From: Camarhynchus parvulus
Taxonomy: Eukaryota > Chordata > Aves > Passeriformes > Thraupidae
Direction: 5' to 3'
DNA: 64,000 nucleotides
Assembly (NCBI RefSeq): GCF_901933205.1
Contig: NC_044572.1
Coordinates: 22,158,501 to 22,222,500, forward strand
This document shows, piece after piece, positions 23,946 to 36,469 of this stretch (its first letter is position 1; every line of letters starts with the position of its first letter). A program made the position numbers and the translations under genes. A model generated the notes under the pieces. The model had not been told where the DNA came from and did not search any database. It worked only from the letters and a program-made list of their open reading frames with translations.

Positions 23946-26900
23946 ACAGATATTCACAATATCCACACAAAAATGGCTGTAGAATGTGCTAGTATCAGCC
24001 AGAGATTTTATGTCACACGGTATGTCCAGTTTCAATCTGTCCAGCACCATGCTACTTGAGATGGCAGATTATAGCTGAGATAGTGGCAGGCAGGTTGGTG
24101 AGGCAGAACTGATTAATTATTAATGCTATTGCTAAGCAATCTTTTCTAAGCTGCAGGAGACTATAGCACACATTACTGTAGTTTTCCAAGCAGCAGTTTT
24201 AAATCAGTCTTCTGGTTTGCCTATCTACTCACTTCAGTCTGCTCTTCTGCCTTGTCCATTATCTCAGACCCAGGAGCTCCCATGAGTTCTTTTCTTGCTG
24301 TACCATCATTTATTGTACTTCATTCATGATCTTTCAATAATGTACTGTGTTCTTCTGTCCTGACTTTGTTTCCACTTGGTCCCCTCAAAGTTCTTCTGTC
24401 CCGTGAATTCATGCCTTTAGTGGTGTGAGCCTCCTGAGCCTTTCCAGCTGCCTTCCCTGCACCATCTGTGGTGCTCCTGAACCTCCTCCAGGGGTTCAGG
24501 GAAGCTCCAGCAGGCTCCCAAGTCAGCTCCATCACCACACTCTGCAATGCTTTGGATTGGAGGACTAGATGCTCAGATGTGCTGTTCTGCTTGTTCAGCT
24601 GCAGTATCTCTCATCTAGAGGCTGGTCCATGGCTTGGAAAACGCTTTGTCCAGCTAAAGCAATAGGAACATAAAAATGTGTTTGTTTGCTATATAGGGTT
24701 ATATTGCTGAGGATGTCAAAGGATACAGAGCTGGTTTCCACAACTGAGGCATGGGTCAGTGTCTTGCACTGTCTAGCAAATTTTTTTTCATTTCAGAGTG
24801 ATCACTTTAAATTGTAATCTCCACTGTTACCTCTCATAAGCCTTTAGGACCAGGACAACTATTCCTCTGGTATCCCATGTATTTTTCATTGTAAGTGAGC
24901 TTGACATTTTTCTCTCATATAATTTACTACTAGTCCGCTGTCACTCATAAAACATCTCAGTCAATTAAAGGGTAGGAAATTTTAATCCTCATCTTTTCTC
25001 TAGACACTTTTCTCTAGAAAAACACGTGATTAGGTCAAACATCAAAGGCTGGTGCCATAAGCCTCTCTTTATTGTTTGTTTTTATGTCACACATTGTAGT
25101 TAAACATTTTTCCTCAATAATACCACACTGCAATATTGTTTTACTTTTTGTTTTCTCCTTCAACTTTTATTATATCCTGCATCTCAGCTGTAAATTCATT
25201 TAAATGATTGAATATACAGAGAAATAATTTTGTACTTTTTCCCCTAAGGAGTTTTTTTGTGTTATTGCCCTCCCAAAGATCCAATTTACATGCTTAACGT
25301 ACAGCATTTGATGAACAATTGATTCACATGAATTCTGAGATAAATAACTAACAGCCTGAGTTGGAGAAAAATATTGAAGAATTCTAGTTCAGTAAAACCC
25401 AGTGTACCTTCACATGTATGCAGATATCAGAGATGTCTGTAGGAATGATGTGATGCTCAGCAGATTCACTAAACTGCTGCTCTGCAGACATGAAGAGGGC
25501 AAATACCTTTTACATGTGTCTGTGAACTGAACACATCAGAGATTAAAACATTATCTATACATTTAAGATGGGCCTGTAGGCAGAATATCCTTCTGGTACA
25601 GGACCAGAACTTACTTGTATTCTGATAATATGTCAAATATGGGTTTTGTATTCCTGGTGTCACATGAAGAAATATTTGTCTGTTGGATAAGATTTGATAA
25701 GAATACTTTTTTAAATGTGTTAAAAATCAAAAGTCTTCTCATAATCTGTTAGAATATTGTCCTATAATCAACAACATGATATTTATATAATGAATTATTT
25801 AATGGTTTTTATTTCAAGATTATTTCCAGTACTCTGTACAAGTGCATTTTCATTGATGGATGGAATTTCATTATGTTTTGTCAGAAAAAATGCTCATTGT
25901 TGAATGTTGATTATTCTGCCTGCAATACCTTCGAGATTCTGCCCCCTGAAAAAGATTTATGAAATTACATTAAACTGTAGAACTTGGTCTGTGCACTAGC
26001 TAGTTTAAACTATTTTAAACTGAATTTTGGGATTGAAAAGGGGCTAAAATTTCATATAGTATTATTGTGTTCATTTTTCCCCTTCACTTTTCCAGAATTT
26101 ACAGTCGTCTATTCTCTTGACTGAAGCACAAAACTTCCATCTGGTATTTACTGTATCATTCTGTTTAGCAGCATCCTTAAACAAGCATTTGATACAACTC
26201 ACAATTTTTTATCTTTTGATGATGAAGTCTTTCCCAAATAAAGAAATCTTTTTAAGGTAAATGCTTAATATTCCACCAACTGTGCAGGCATCACTCAAGA
26301 AAAGCTTTTGTTGCCTGAACCAAATTTAACTATCTAGATGAAGTGCTAAAGTAAACAATTGCTTCCTGGGATATTGGTCAATTACCACTTTGAGAATTTG
26401 TCACTTGTCAAAGTAGCTTGATTGACAGACCTAATATTAAATAGCAGTTAAACATTTTATGTCTGTAATTGCACTATGCTCACCTATAAAATTGCCATAT
26501 ACCAAAGTATCAATTTATGTTTTCACTTCGTATTTAGGATTATGTTGTTGATTTTTATTCAATTTCTCTCTGCCTGTCTTGTAGAAAATAAAGAATGGGA
26601 ATCTTAATGTAGTAAGAACTATGTTTTAAATGTTTCTTGAAAGTTTAATTCATCTTAACTCAAATTCATTTATCGAAAAGTCTAGGAATGCTCAGAGCTT
26701 TTAAACAGATTGAACTGTCATTCATGTGGTAGCTGGAGTTTAGGTACACATTGTTTGCTCACAAGCAAGTAACTACTGAATGAACAACAATATTTTGTGA
26801 TTAAAGTATAATGCCAGTTTTATGAAAGAAAAGAAATTATTGTTCTATTAAATATTAAAATATTTATTAAAATAATCTGTAATTTCAATGATACAAGATA

Positions 26901-27333
26901 AAAGTTTAAAAATTTGTTGTAACAGGATAAATAAGAACATGGAAACTTAGATGAGGTTATTACTTCGATTAATACAACCAATTTGATAATATCAGCTTGA
27001 TAATCTCTTATGAGAAAGAATTAATATTAAAGGCTCTTTGCAAAATAGGCCATATATGACCATTTCTATTAAGGTTTATAAAATTTTCACTTTAATTGTT
27101 ATAGTTTATTTTAAATTGTTAGTCTTATGTATTTCTTTTGGCTTATAACAACTAAGTAAAGCATACTAAGAAAGAGACAGCAAAAAAGTGGTATGTGTTT
27201 CATTTCAGAAAAAGGAGAGGTGGTCAGTGTGTGGCCTTTTTCTGTAATCCCTTTGCCCAGGTAGTGACAATTGTCAACATCCCTGTGAGCTAGTTCTCTT
27301 TGTCTGAAATGAGAAGTGAAAGCAGCAGAACTT
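23946..27333. other. Non-coding stretch, possible conserved elements, no gene
   Basis: No gene or repeat family was recognised. The stretch 24320-24665 is moderately GC-richer with short chance frames on both strands. From about 25700 to 27200 the sequence is very AT-rich and contains a perfect PBX-MEIS/PREP decamer at 26419, listed separately. The texture around 26340-26520 (many TAAT and ATTG cores, few CpG) resembles conserved non-coding elements, but this cannot be shown without alignment. Confidence 0.45.
26419..26428 (+). promoter_or_regulatory. Perfect PBX-MEIS/PREP composite site
   Basis: The ten bases TGATTGACAG are the consensus decamer bound by PBX together with MEIS or PREP (TALE homeodomain) proteins. 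It lies a few bases after acttgtcaaag in a stretch dense with ATTG and TAAT cores. The motif is seen directly; its use as an enhancer element is inferred. Confidence 0.3.
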
Positions 27334-27809
27334 CTAATCCAGGTGCCACCTCTGGGAGAGTTTAGGGAGCAGTGAGGGATGAGGATGTGGAGGCTCCCTT
27401 TGGCTCATCCCACCAAGCTGCAGTGGCGCTGTCTGCAGCAGGAGCAGGGCAGCCCCCTGCAGCTGCAGGAATGGATTGCAGCCTTTGTCTCCTGGATCAC
27501 ACACAGAAACTGAGGACAGGGACATTTGGGGATGCTGAAAGGGAAGCCTGGCCAGAGAGAAGATGGGTGGTGGAGAGGGTAGCTGATGGACTTGCTCAAG
27601 TGAGGCATGGGCTTGCTGGCCACAGACCACAGCTTGTGGGACCAGAACCGGCAGTTTAAACACCTTCTTACAGTGCCTCGTTCCAACACCCACCTGTCCT
27701 CTACATACCACTCCCGAGCCCCAGCTCCTGCCTGGACTTTCCCTCCTTGCTTCTTCTTCTGTTGTAGACAGGACATAGTGAGGACTACTGGACCGCTTGA
27801 GAAGCACAA
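27334..27809. other. GC-rich island with long overlapping open frames, identity unknown
   Basis: This block is clearly GC-richer than its surroundings. It carries open frames on both strands: 157 codons (27334-27807) and 134 codons (27405-27809) on minus, and 95 codons (27372-27659) on plus. None shows a signal peptide, a domain or a family that I recognise. The minus frame is rich in P, L, S and Q. Overlapping long frames are expected when stop codons become rare in GC-rich DNA, so I do not call a gene. It could be part of an unrecognised repeat or an old retained sequence. Confidence 0.35.
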
Positions 27810-30343
27810 ATTTATTTCTATTGTGTTACATTTCCCTGCTCTGGCTTAAAGAAAAACCTTCATGGCCACCACTGACTATGATTCAGCTTGTTCTTCTCTC
27901 TCAGTAGTAGAGCAATGGGAGAAACTTCCTGAGGAACATTTCATTTTTTTTTCCCTTTTCGCCTGTGAATACATTAATTTTATATTTTCATCTGATTTAG
28001 TTCCATGCTTCTTAATGCCAAACTACACTGCCTGACCTCTAGTGAGAAGCTGATCTCTTCCTGGGATTATAAACTACACAACTACACTCTGTATCATCCT
28101 TTTTGCAACATTCAATTTTGTTTGGTGACTGGGGCTTTTCCATCTTAGTCCCAGTACCTGTACTGTCATTTATTTTTATCACTTATTGTTTTTTTACAGA
28201 ATGATGTATGTGGGTGATTTTGTTTTAATATCAAGTCAGAACACTGCAGTCACTGTTCAGCCAACAAATACTTTCCTTCCTTTTATTTGAAGAAGTGAAA
28301 GTTGCTGAATGCAGATGTATGTGTTTGATAACATCTTTGCTGTCTGTACATACAGTTAGAAAAAAAATCTGCTGCCTATGCTATTGTAATTTTTTATTTC
28401 CCAGTAATTGCATTCCAGATGCATGTATTATGACCACAGCCAAAGCTGGAATAATTTCCATTAATCTCTTTTTTAACTGTACATTATCTTAGCCTGGAGT
28501 AAATCAATTGCCTATAGGTTTCTCTAAAGCTTTGAAGAAATGAGACCTTCGCTGTCAGCTTTTGGGTTCTGCACTACAGTTTGCAGCACAGAGGAGAAGA
28601 ACATTTAAATTATGAATATAGTCAAAGCTACAAATATAAGGATTTGGGAGCAAAAACATTTTTAATATCGCAATGAGAACGGCAATGTGTGGTCCAGTTT
28701 CCATATATGAGGAAAGAAGATGAAAATACATAATCTTACAATTTCGTCTCAGTGAGTTTCTAATTCCACAAATGCTGCCAGTCCTGGTTTCTGAAAGCAC
28801 TTTACATTCCGGCAATTTACTTTTTTGGTAGAACACAGCCACTACTGGAGAAAAAGCATGGGAAGTAAGAACATCGTGTCATGAAGGTTTGAGAGCCGAG
28901 TCAAAGCACACAAGGTCAGGTCTTGCTTAAGGCTACCTTCTCTCTAAGATGGATCCTGTTTTCCAACAGGGGTTTAAGGGTCTAATCTAGCATCTGCACA
29001 GCCATACACTATGCCTACCTCAGCAAGTAGTGAAACAAATGGGAGTGGTTTAGTAAAGCTACTGGTACTACAGATACAATATCCACACTACAAAAATTTC
29101 AGGAATTTTAAAGCAAGAAAACCGTAGTCTGGTCCAATGGGTGTGTTCATCCACTAGAGGTTGAAGTACAATGCAGGCACTCCTGCAGTGTGCCTTCAAG
29201 TCCATGTGCTTTGAGACTATCACTTGAACTAAAGCTCATTCAGTGACCAGGAGATCAGTTTCAAAAGTGCATTCCTGAATGGAATAAAAACTCTAATGCA
29301 GATGCACAGTAGGAAATCTTTTACTAGGCCATGAACCTCGTAAAGTTTGAGGGCTAATGACATCCTACTATTTGGGGTTGAGGGTGTAGTCTATAATATA
29401 GAAGAAATTGAGAGTATACCTTAAATCATGCCACCTCTTGAGTTTCAAGATCATTTTAGAACCTGTACAGTTCATAAGATGCATTTTGTATTGTGCTATA
29501 TTTTAAGACCTAATCCATTTCTCCATGGGTGATTTTTAAGCAGGAACAGCAATTATGCTAAAGTGCTAGAACTATTTGAATCACACAGTAGACATTTTCA
29601 TGTTTTTATGCAAATACAGATCACAGCCTATCTTTATAATTTAGAGAACTGCTTTCTTTGCCAAAGTGGTTTGGAAATCTGTGACTCCTAACGATACATT
29701 TTTTCTGTAATTTGCATTGAGTGTATATGGCATCTTCAGACTGAAGAAAGAAGGAAACACAACACTGAGGGCTACCTGAAAAGCTGCTCATTTGTGCCTA
29801 TATTCACATCAGAAATGTGCCCACCCTCTCATCTCTGGTGGGTGAAGACATGCAGCTCATTCCTCCCACACAGGAACTAACATCGTTATGGCTCTAGTAT
29901 CGTCATGTTTGGAGTGCAAACGTGTTGTATTTACAGATGATCTCTCCACAGTGGTTCATACCAAGTGGCTTTCATTTCCAAAATGGTCTGTAAGAAACTG
30001 GCAGGAAACTCTTTCCTTTCACCTCAGCCACTCTCACAGGCAGTATTTGGCCTTTCTTTTATTCCTACTAAAGAGGTGAGAATGGTGGAAGCTCAGCCAT
30101 CTAGTTCAGTCATACTAAAGTCTGTGAAATGCACGGTTTAAAGGCGGGAGCAAGGTTGGGAGGGCATAGGGTATTTCAGACCTGTAAGGCACACAGATGG
30201 GATTTGTCAGTTCACACACTTAGTAGCCACAGCAAGTGCTTGCTCCTCCGGCCCCGTGCTCAATGCTTGCTCAGATACCAGCTTGCCAAAGACAAGTTGT
30301 GCAGGGTCCTGGAAGAAATGCTGGGGGGCACAAGTGTCAGGCA
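27810..30343. other. Non-coding stretch, nothing identified
   Basis: The sequence is AT-rich with short chance frames. One minus-strand frame (28555-28842, 95 codons) ends in CSAEPKS, by coincidence close to the CSAEPKL of the signal-peptide frame at 30344-30520; the DNA match covers only about 20 bases, so I do not infer duplication. An AATAAA on the minus strand at 30058-30063 lies about 280 bases after the stop of that frame. Confidence 0.5.
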
Positions 30344-30520
30344 TTAAGAACAGCTCTCCCTTGGACCCATTTCATCTAAAACATTTGGGATGAATCGTGG
30401 TGTTTTGGGAAGCTGGGAAGGTCTGGGTCTGTAGGGATCCAGTTTTGGTTCTGCACTGCACATGACGATGACAAAGATGAGGAACATGAAACATCCTTTG
30501 AGCAGACATGTTAGTTTCAT
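30344..30520 (-). CDS. Candidate small secreted peptide (58 aa), unproven
   Basis: A 58-codon frame begins at an ATG at 30518-30520 in a good Kozak context (ACCATGA). Residues 1-23 look like a textbook signal peptide: positively charged start (MKLT, K8), hydrophobic core FMFLIFVIVM at residues 11-20, and a small-residue cleavage site after CSA at 23. The predicted mature part (35 residues) is basic and proline-rich, with PYRPRPSQLPKTPRFIP at residues 29-45, and has a single cysteine. No family is recognised. I chose this ATG over the upstream in-frame one at 30596-30598 because the signal peptide starts here. No good splice donor is visible inside or just after the frame. An AATAAA lies 281 bases downstream. 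It may be a short secreted-peptide gene, an exon of one, or a chance frame. Confidence 0.22.
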   Translation of the reverse strand: MKLTCLLKGCFMFLIFVIVMCSAEPKLDPYRPRPSQLPKTPRFIPNVLDEMGPRESCS

Positions 30521-30916
30521 GGTAGATGTGTGAGACTTGCTGATGAATAGTCTTTGAGCCCATGTCAATTTTAAGATTTCTGTTCTGGCCAGTGCCACCT
30601 TTAGATGAGTTTAGGAGGTGTTTTCCCTTACTCATCAGTGAATTGGTAGCATTGTGATGTATTTGCTCTTTCACTTCAGAGCATTTTTATCCCTGCTATG
30701 AAAAGTTTGAGCAGAGGAGGGCTTCTTGTACCCTATTCCAGCTTCATATCCAATTATGGACATTTGCACTTGGGGTGCAGGGTGAACTATTGTTCTTTAT
30801 ATTTCAGCCTTGTGATCGTTGATGAAAATACCTTCTACCGTACACTTGGGATTCCTGTCTTTCCTCACACTGCTACCCAGTGCTGCTGTATGGGTTCTAC
30901 CTTTTTCCATTTATAG

Positions 30917-30983
<67 letters not shown>

Positions 30984-30994
30984 TGATGATGATG
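30917..30994. repeat. Compound trinucleotide microsatellite (ATA)n(GAT)n
   Basis: About 21 uninterrupted ATA units (30917-30981) pass directly into four GAT units with a trailing G (30982-30994). The pure, uninterrupted array suggests a polymorphic locus. The switch of unit by one base suggests that the GAT part arose by point mutation and spread. Confidence 0.98.
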
Positions 30995-32649
30995 TTTTTC
31001 TGTCAAATATTAATGTTGCACAATTTCATCCAATAAGTACAAATTTAGATATGGTTGAATGCTCACTTGATTGCTTTAGATATTTGTATACTTGAACCTC
31101 TGAAGTTGCAGGGTTTTTCCACCCACCCATGACCTTGAGGCTTGAAAGGATATTGAGAATATTTTTCTTGCTGTTAGGAGAAGGTTTTCTGAAGATTGTT
31201 AATTTTCAAGTTTTTTATACCAGGCTACTTTTTGGAAATCTTGTCTGTACTCACCAGTATGACTGCTTATTTCCAGGGCTGATCTGTTACAGAATAAGAC
31301 ACAGACAGGCTTGATAAGTTTTTCAGCTTTAAAGTTTTATTTTCCAACCAATGTCTTAGTGTTTTGCATGATAGGATGTCTTGACCAGTATTAACAGCTA
31401 CTTCAGAAGTAGAATAATTTAAATTGAACTGAATAATTCTAATTCATACATGCCTTTGCTAAATAGACTTTTGGTTTGTATCTGGTACAATCTGAATAAT
31501 GTTTACTAATTTTTATGTTGTTTAGCTATGTCAAGCAGATTAAGACTTGGTAAGATGTATGTACAAATATGACAGGCTTCTAAATTCTTAGGCTAAAATC
31601 TGTAAAACAGAGTAACCCACTTTGATGATAATAGAGACTACTGAGATAGAACCAGGTTCCTTTGCAAGGTTACTGCCAGAAATAATTTTCAGCTTCTAAG
31701 GTGACCAAATAATGTTGGAAAACTCTTAAGAAAATTATTTTGGAATTTTCTCTTTTGTGGTCACATTATGCAGTGAAAAGGCAAGGGTCTTTTTTCTCTC
31801 TTCTGGAGAAATAATAATGATAATTGATGGCCCTTAATTATATCCCTTCATTCTGCAATGTGGCTTTTAAATGGAGAAAACAATCCTATTCTGGCTCATT
31901 TGATTTTCATTCTTTTCTAATTCAGTCCTGAAAGAAATGAAAAGGACAATGTAGTGAATAGGACCATGTAGAGTGAACAGAACTAGACCCTTTTTTCCCC
32001 AGATATTTTGATTTGGGTCATGCAAAATGTTTTCAAAATGTGCACTTTTGCAAATTATTTCGATTTGAAAAGCCCAAGTATTTAGCAAACATATTTTCTA
32101 AATTAAATGCTTGAACTATATTAAGAAATAATTTATACTTTAAAAGTGGCTGCTGAATGATGTTGACATGAACCAGAAAGTATAAACATAAAAAATGCTT
32201 GTTTTGGGTAGAGCAAAATATTTCTTTTGGATTGGTTGTGTTTTAAAATTATCAACTAATCAAAATTATATTCATCGGTCAACCAGAAACAGCATTTTGT
32301 TATTTCCCTCTATTATTCAAAGAGCTGTTGTTCAATTTCTGTTTAAAGAGTAGACCTGAGTGCCTTCAAACAAAACATATAATTTATTTTCATTACCTTT
32401 TTCTTTCATTTTAAAGAGGAAAAATATCAAGAATCTGTAACTGCCAAGAATCTTGAACACAGTAATCTGTTAATTCTGTTAATATTTTAAGATTCTTAGC
32501 TGGTAAATGAAGCATTAATATATAATACCCAAGAAATTCTTTACTCTGCAAACTACAATCTATGCTATCTAAGTGGGGTAAGGAAAACAATGAAATGTAC
32601 TTCCTTATTTGGTTTTCAGTCAGATTACATTACCTCTAGGAGAAATGAA
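30995..32649. other. Non-coding stretch, nothing identified
   Basis: This is AT-rich sequence between the trinucleotide microsatellite and an old LTR. The only frames are short (up to about 73 codons) and low-complexity. No repeats or sites were recognised. Confidence 0.55.
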
Positions 32650-32912
32650 GTTGCAAAAAGAATTTTTTTAAAGCAGATGGGCTCCATGATCAGAAGGCTT
32701 GATTTATTGTTATGATATATACATCTATATCTATACTAAAAGAAAAGAAAAATTTCACAAGTGCTAGCTACTAAGAATGAAGTAAGGCTAAAACCTTATT
32801 TGGTTTTTATTTCAAACACCCAATCTGGGCTCCGAACTACCTGCTGCTTCCACAAAGCAATACCTATTGTTTGTTGCAACTTCTAGCAGGAAAATAGAAG
32901 AAATGTTGTCAG
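32650..32912 (-). mobile_element. Degraded endogenous retrovirus LTR, related to the LTR at 36654-37042
   Basis: Two blocks match the young LTR at 36654-37042 in the same order and orientation. Block one (32681-32790) shares the tccatg..tcagaaggcttgatttatt string, the atgatatata run and the tatacta(a/g)aagaaaag tract. Block two (about 32840-32912) shares acctg(t/c)tgc..ttccaca, (a)accattgtttacat-like sequence and a terminal atgt(c)tg end. The middle is shortened and diverged. On the minus strand it ends with a polyadenylation signal and terminal region, like the young copy. Edges are uncertain by tens of bases and no target duplication is evident, so this is an older insertion. Confidence 0.7.
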
Positions 32913-35900
32913 CGCTGATATGCAGAGAAGAAAAGCTGTAGGTAATGCACAGGTACATTCCTTTACCATCAGTAAAAGTGCTCCTTCAGTTTTCCTTCTA
33001 GAGCAGATTTGCAGGTGCTCTCTTTCACATCCAATGCCGGGCCTGATATTGTTCTTATTTGAACTACTTTTTAATAGATGAGATACAGATAAACCAGAGG
33101 ATTGTATGCTGGTGACTCCTGTTCACCCTTTGACATTCCTACACTGCCATTTCTTCTGTCCTTTTCTCAGTACCAAGAAGAGTCACTGAAACCACCTGAG
33201 AAAGAAAGCAGTGGAAGCCGTGATCATGGTGCGAGTGTGAGAGGCTGCCACTCATCCTTGGTTATGTCTCAGATCCTTCAGCACCATCCTCAAAACATGT
33301 CAGATTTTCTCTGGCTTTTGTAGAATATTAATATTGCTTCCAAAGGGCCTCTTTTGTTAATGTATTCAGAGAACACATATGACATATCTTCCTTGAAGAG
33401 GATTTTTCTTTTGCTTCTGGTTGTGTCAAGCAGTAAAATCAATGAGCCTTATTGCTGCCAAAATCAATAAACGCTGTCTCCTACTGTTTTTAGGGACTCT
33501 CATGTTGTTGCTGTTATTGCTGCCCTTGTGACTTCAGGAGCTCTCTACCAGCAGGTAGAGACTGCCCTTCCTAGCACCAAGGGCAGGAGAACCTTCCTAA
33601 TTAGACCTGGAAGTTTATTCTGGAAGCTTATTCTGGAAAATATTCTGTTGATGTAAAATATATATAAATTTTTTTTAGTTTCTCCCACTAGGGTTTTTTT
33701 TCCATTGGAAGAAGCATTATCTTTAAAGTTCTTCTGTCTTCCACTACCCTTGTTTTGCCCCACTTTTAATAAAATAAAATTTATATTTTTGAGATGAAGG
33801 TTTTGTTTTCATGAAAAACACCCCCTTTTTCACTTTTTCATTTTCAGGCTTTCTTTGCTACTGGTAAAAATAACAGAAATAAGGCTTTCAATACACTGTA
33901 TTTTAATTGTCATAGAGTTCTCAGCACTGAGGAATTCTTATGAGTTGGTTACATAGCAAATGAGGAGCTGGGTCCATTCCCTGTCCATCACAGGTAACTG
34001 TAGAGGAGGTGTCTTGTCCAGAAGGGTTGCTGAGCATGTGCTGGCAGCACTATACTTGAAAGGAATGATGGTGATATCATTTTATAAACACATAGTCCAG
34101 TTTGTTAGGTCACTTTAATAAAGCGATGCATAAAAAGACCTCAGAGTTTCCATGAAGAAAAGGAAAATTGAGATTTATTTCCTAAATAATTTAAAAGGAA
34201 TAGGAGAGGTTTTTTTCTTCTTGTCAGGCTTCTGTGGAATTTGCTTTTGGTTTGCTTCAAAGTTGCCATGATCTAGCTTGAGCTACAGCAGCACTGTGCA
34301 AACTGAACAGGGTTTAAAGTGCTTTGAGTCTTGTGTGAGGGCCTTTCCCATATGTACCATAAGAACATGAGGTCTGGGTAAACAGCTGGATTATTTGGGC
34401 AGTGAGGATAGCAGAGAAGTTCCAGTCCTTCCAAGGCTGAGTGGTGACAGCAGGGAAGGGAATAAAGATTCTACCTTAGTCAGAAGGCAGAAGTCGTGAG
34501 ATAAATTATGACTGCAAGGAAAAAATGTGTACTTGCAATGTAAACTGCAGAGACTGTATCCTGGTGGGAAATGTGAAAGTCATTATAATGCCAACTCCTG
34601 TACATAATACATAAATTAATGGATTAGTTTAATTATTTATCTTTCAATGTTTTCTCACCTGACAGAATGGAAATGCTGGTAGTAGCTTTGATAAGCACAA
34701 AAAAATCTATGCTATTCGTCCTTTATTAATGACTTTCAGTCACTGGAAAGTCTCAGACTATTAAGATACACAGAGCTATCTTCATAAGAGACAAGAAAAA
34801 AACAGAGGGGATTGTTATACATTCATTGATTCAGTCCAAGGCTGATACACAGTCTCACATGAAATTGGTACTAATGTTCTAATTCTTCTGAGCTCTTTGA
34901 GCTTTCTAGGAATGCTGCTACATTTTTTTTTCTTCACACTGTGCTCTGAAAATTGCCCAGTACCAGAAATAACCAATAGCTAAAGAAAAAAAGTCCCAAC
35001 AGAGGCCTTATAGTTCTGTTCATTTTTTGGAGGTTTTGGTTGCTGCGTTCCAGTTACCCATTCTCCCACTGTGTAGCCCAAATCTTGGAGTCATCATTCC
35101 CTCATTTACTCTTCTAGGGGTTCCTAATGGAATAATTAGCTGGTGTAAAGACTCCGAACACAAACTAACTTGGGTGGGGAGCTGGAGCATGTGTGGCAAC
35201 ATCGTGTTGAACTGATAATGCTCTGTTGTCACTTCTCAGGTCTGCTCTGAATATTTCAACCAGAGTTAAAATCTGGAGGGTATTTTTTCTGCAGGACCAC
35301 GACTTTGCTAATATTCTATGCAGTATGCAATATCCTATAACTGTCTGGGACTGTATAAATAATAGAAGGAATTTGCATGCTGACCTGCAGTTATGTCTGT
35401 TTAGAGCAGACAGTGAACTTGCTTGGCTTGTTAATATTCTAGCTCCCCAGCAATCAATCTGCATTGATATTTATGTGAACCAATAAAGTTTATTTTTCTT
35501 GGGTTTTAAATTATGTTGTTGCATCTCCCTTTAAATCTCTAGAATGCAGTCTGGCGTGGTTTCCATTTGGGTAATAAAATGTGGATATCATGCCTTCACC
35601 TTGCCCTGTAGTTGCTTGCCTGTGTGGGGATGGAGGTTTTACTTTGCTTGCCTGGGGCCCTTGGACATGGTTAATCATTGAACAATTGCAATCTGTTGAC
35701 CTCCATATATCCCTTGTGTTTGTCTTTCTCAGGATGCTTTCCCCCTTCTTTGGGTTTATGTAATTTAAAGCTCAGACCCTACGTATGGAAATTAACATTT
35801 TGATACAAAAATGCTGCTGTTATAAACAAATACCTCAGCTACTATAAAACAAACAGATAAAAAAATAAACATACTGAGTCAGTGGAAGCTGATAAACTGT

Positions 35901-36469
35901 AAACACTGCCTTAGGCTTATCCCTTAGGCTTAACCCACCCTTCAGATTTTTCCCTTTTTTTTTTCTTATGAAGTCACTCATGACATTCTCTGTTTCTAAA
36001 AGTAATTTTTGGTCACTGGTGATAAGCAGAGTAATCTTTCCCAATATTTCTGGTAGTTTGGAAATTTCACTGGAGGTGATGGTATGTGAGCAGACCAGAC
36101 TGGCTCCTGCTCCCAGAGAGGGAAACCGCTGACTCTGCACCACCTGCAAGCTTACAAGCAGGAGAAGAGGATCCCTTTTCAGACATTGAACTTTTAATGG
36201 CTCTGGGAGGCACTTGAGTAACTATCTTCTTGCCTGTTAGATGAGATAAATGCTGTGTTTAAAAATGTCACATTAGTTTAGAATAAATATTTAAACATGC
36301 CAACAATTCCGAAGAATAGTTGGAGAGGCGTACTGTCTATGCTGCAAAAAATGTTTATATCATGCAAGAAAGCATCCTATTAAGTGTTTTGGAGGGTGAC
36401 AACAAGTTGGAAATTGTCCCTCTCTGCTGGTCTGAGGTCTGTGTAATGCTCCTCTTGCACCTTCCCCCC
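32913..36469. other. Non-coding stretch, one weak exon-like segment
   Basis: No gene was recognised. A 58-base segment at 33171-33228 has a strong acceptor in front (cttttctcag) and a mediocre donor after it (ATG then gtgcga) and reads YQEESLKPPEKESSGSRDH; it is only a suggestion of an exon. A 13-base tandem repeat lies at 33610-33647. Other frames, such as 35165-35464 minus (99 codons) and 35835-36149 minus (104 codons), show no domain and are treated as chance. Confidence 0.45.
33610..33647. repeat. 13-base tandem repeat, three units
   Basis: Units ggaagtttattct (33610-33622), ggaagcttattct (33623-33635) and the shorter ggaaaatattct (33636-33647) follow one another. The first two differ by a single base. 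Confidence 0.9.

Noticed and set aside
28555..28842. Frame ending CSAEPKS, like CSAEPKL in the signal-peptide frame at 30344-30520
   Set aside because: The DNA similarity covers only about 20 bases with two gaps; the rest is unrelated, so duplication is not supported.
30880..31095. Frame encoding a poly-asparagine/aspartate run
   Set aside because: It is the translation of the ATA/GAT microsatellite, not a protein.
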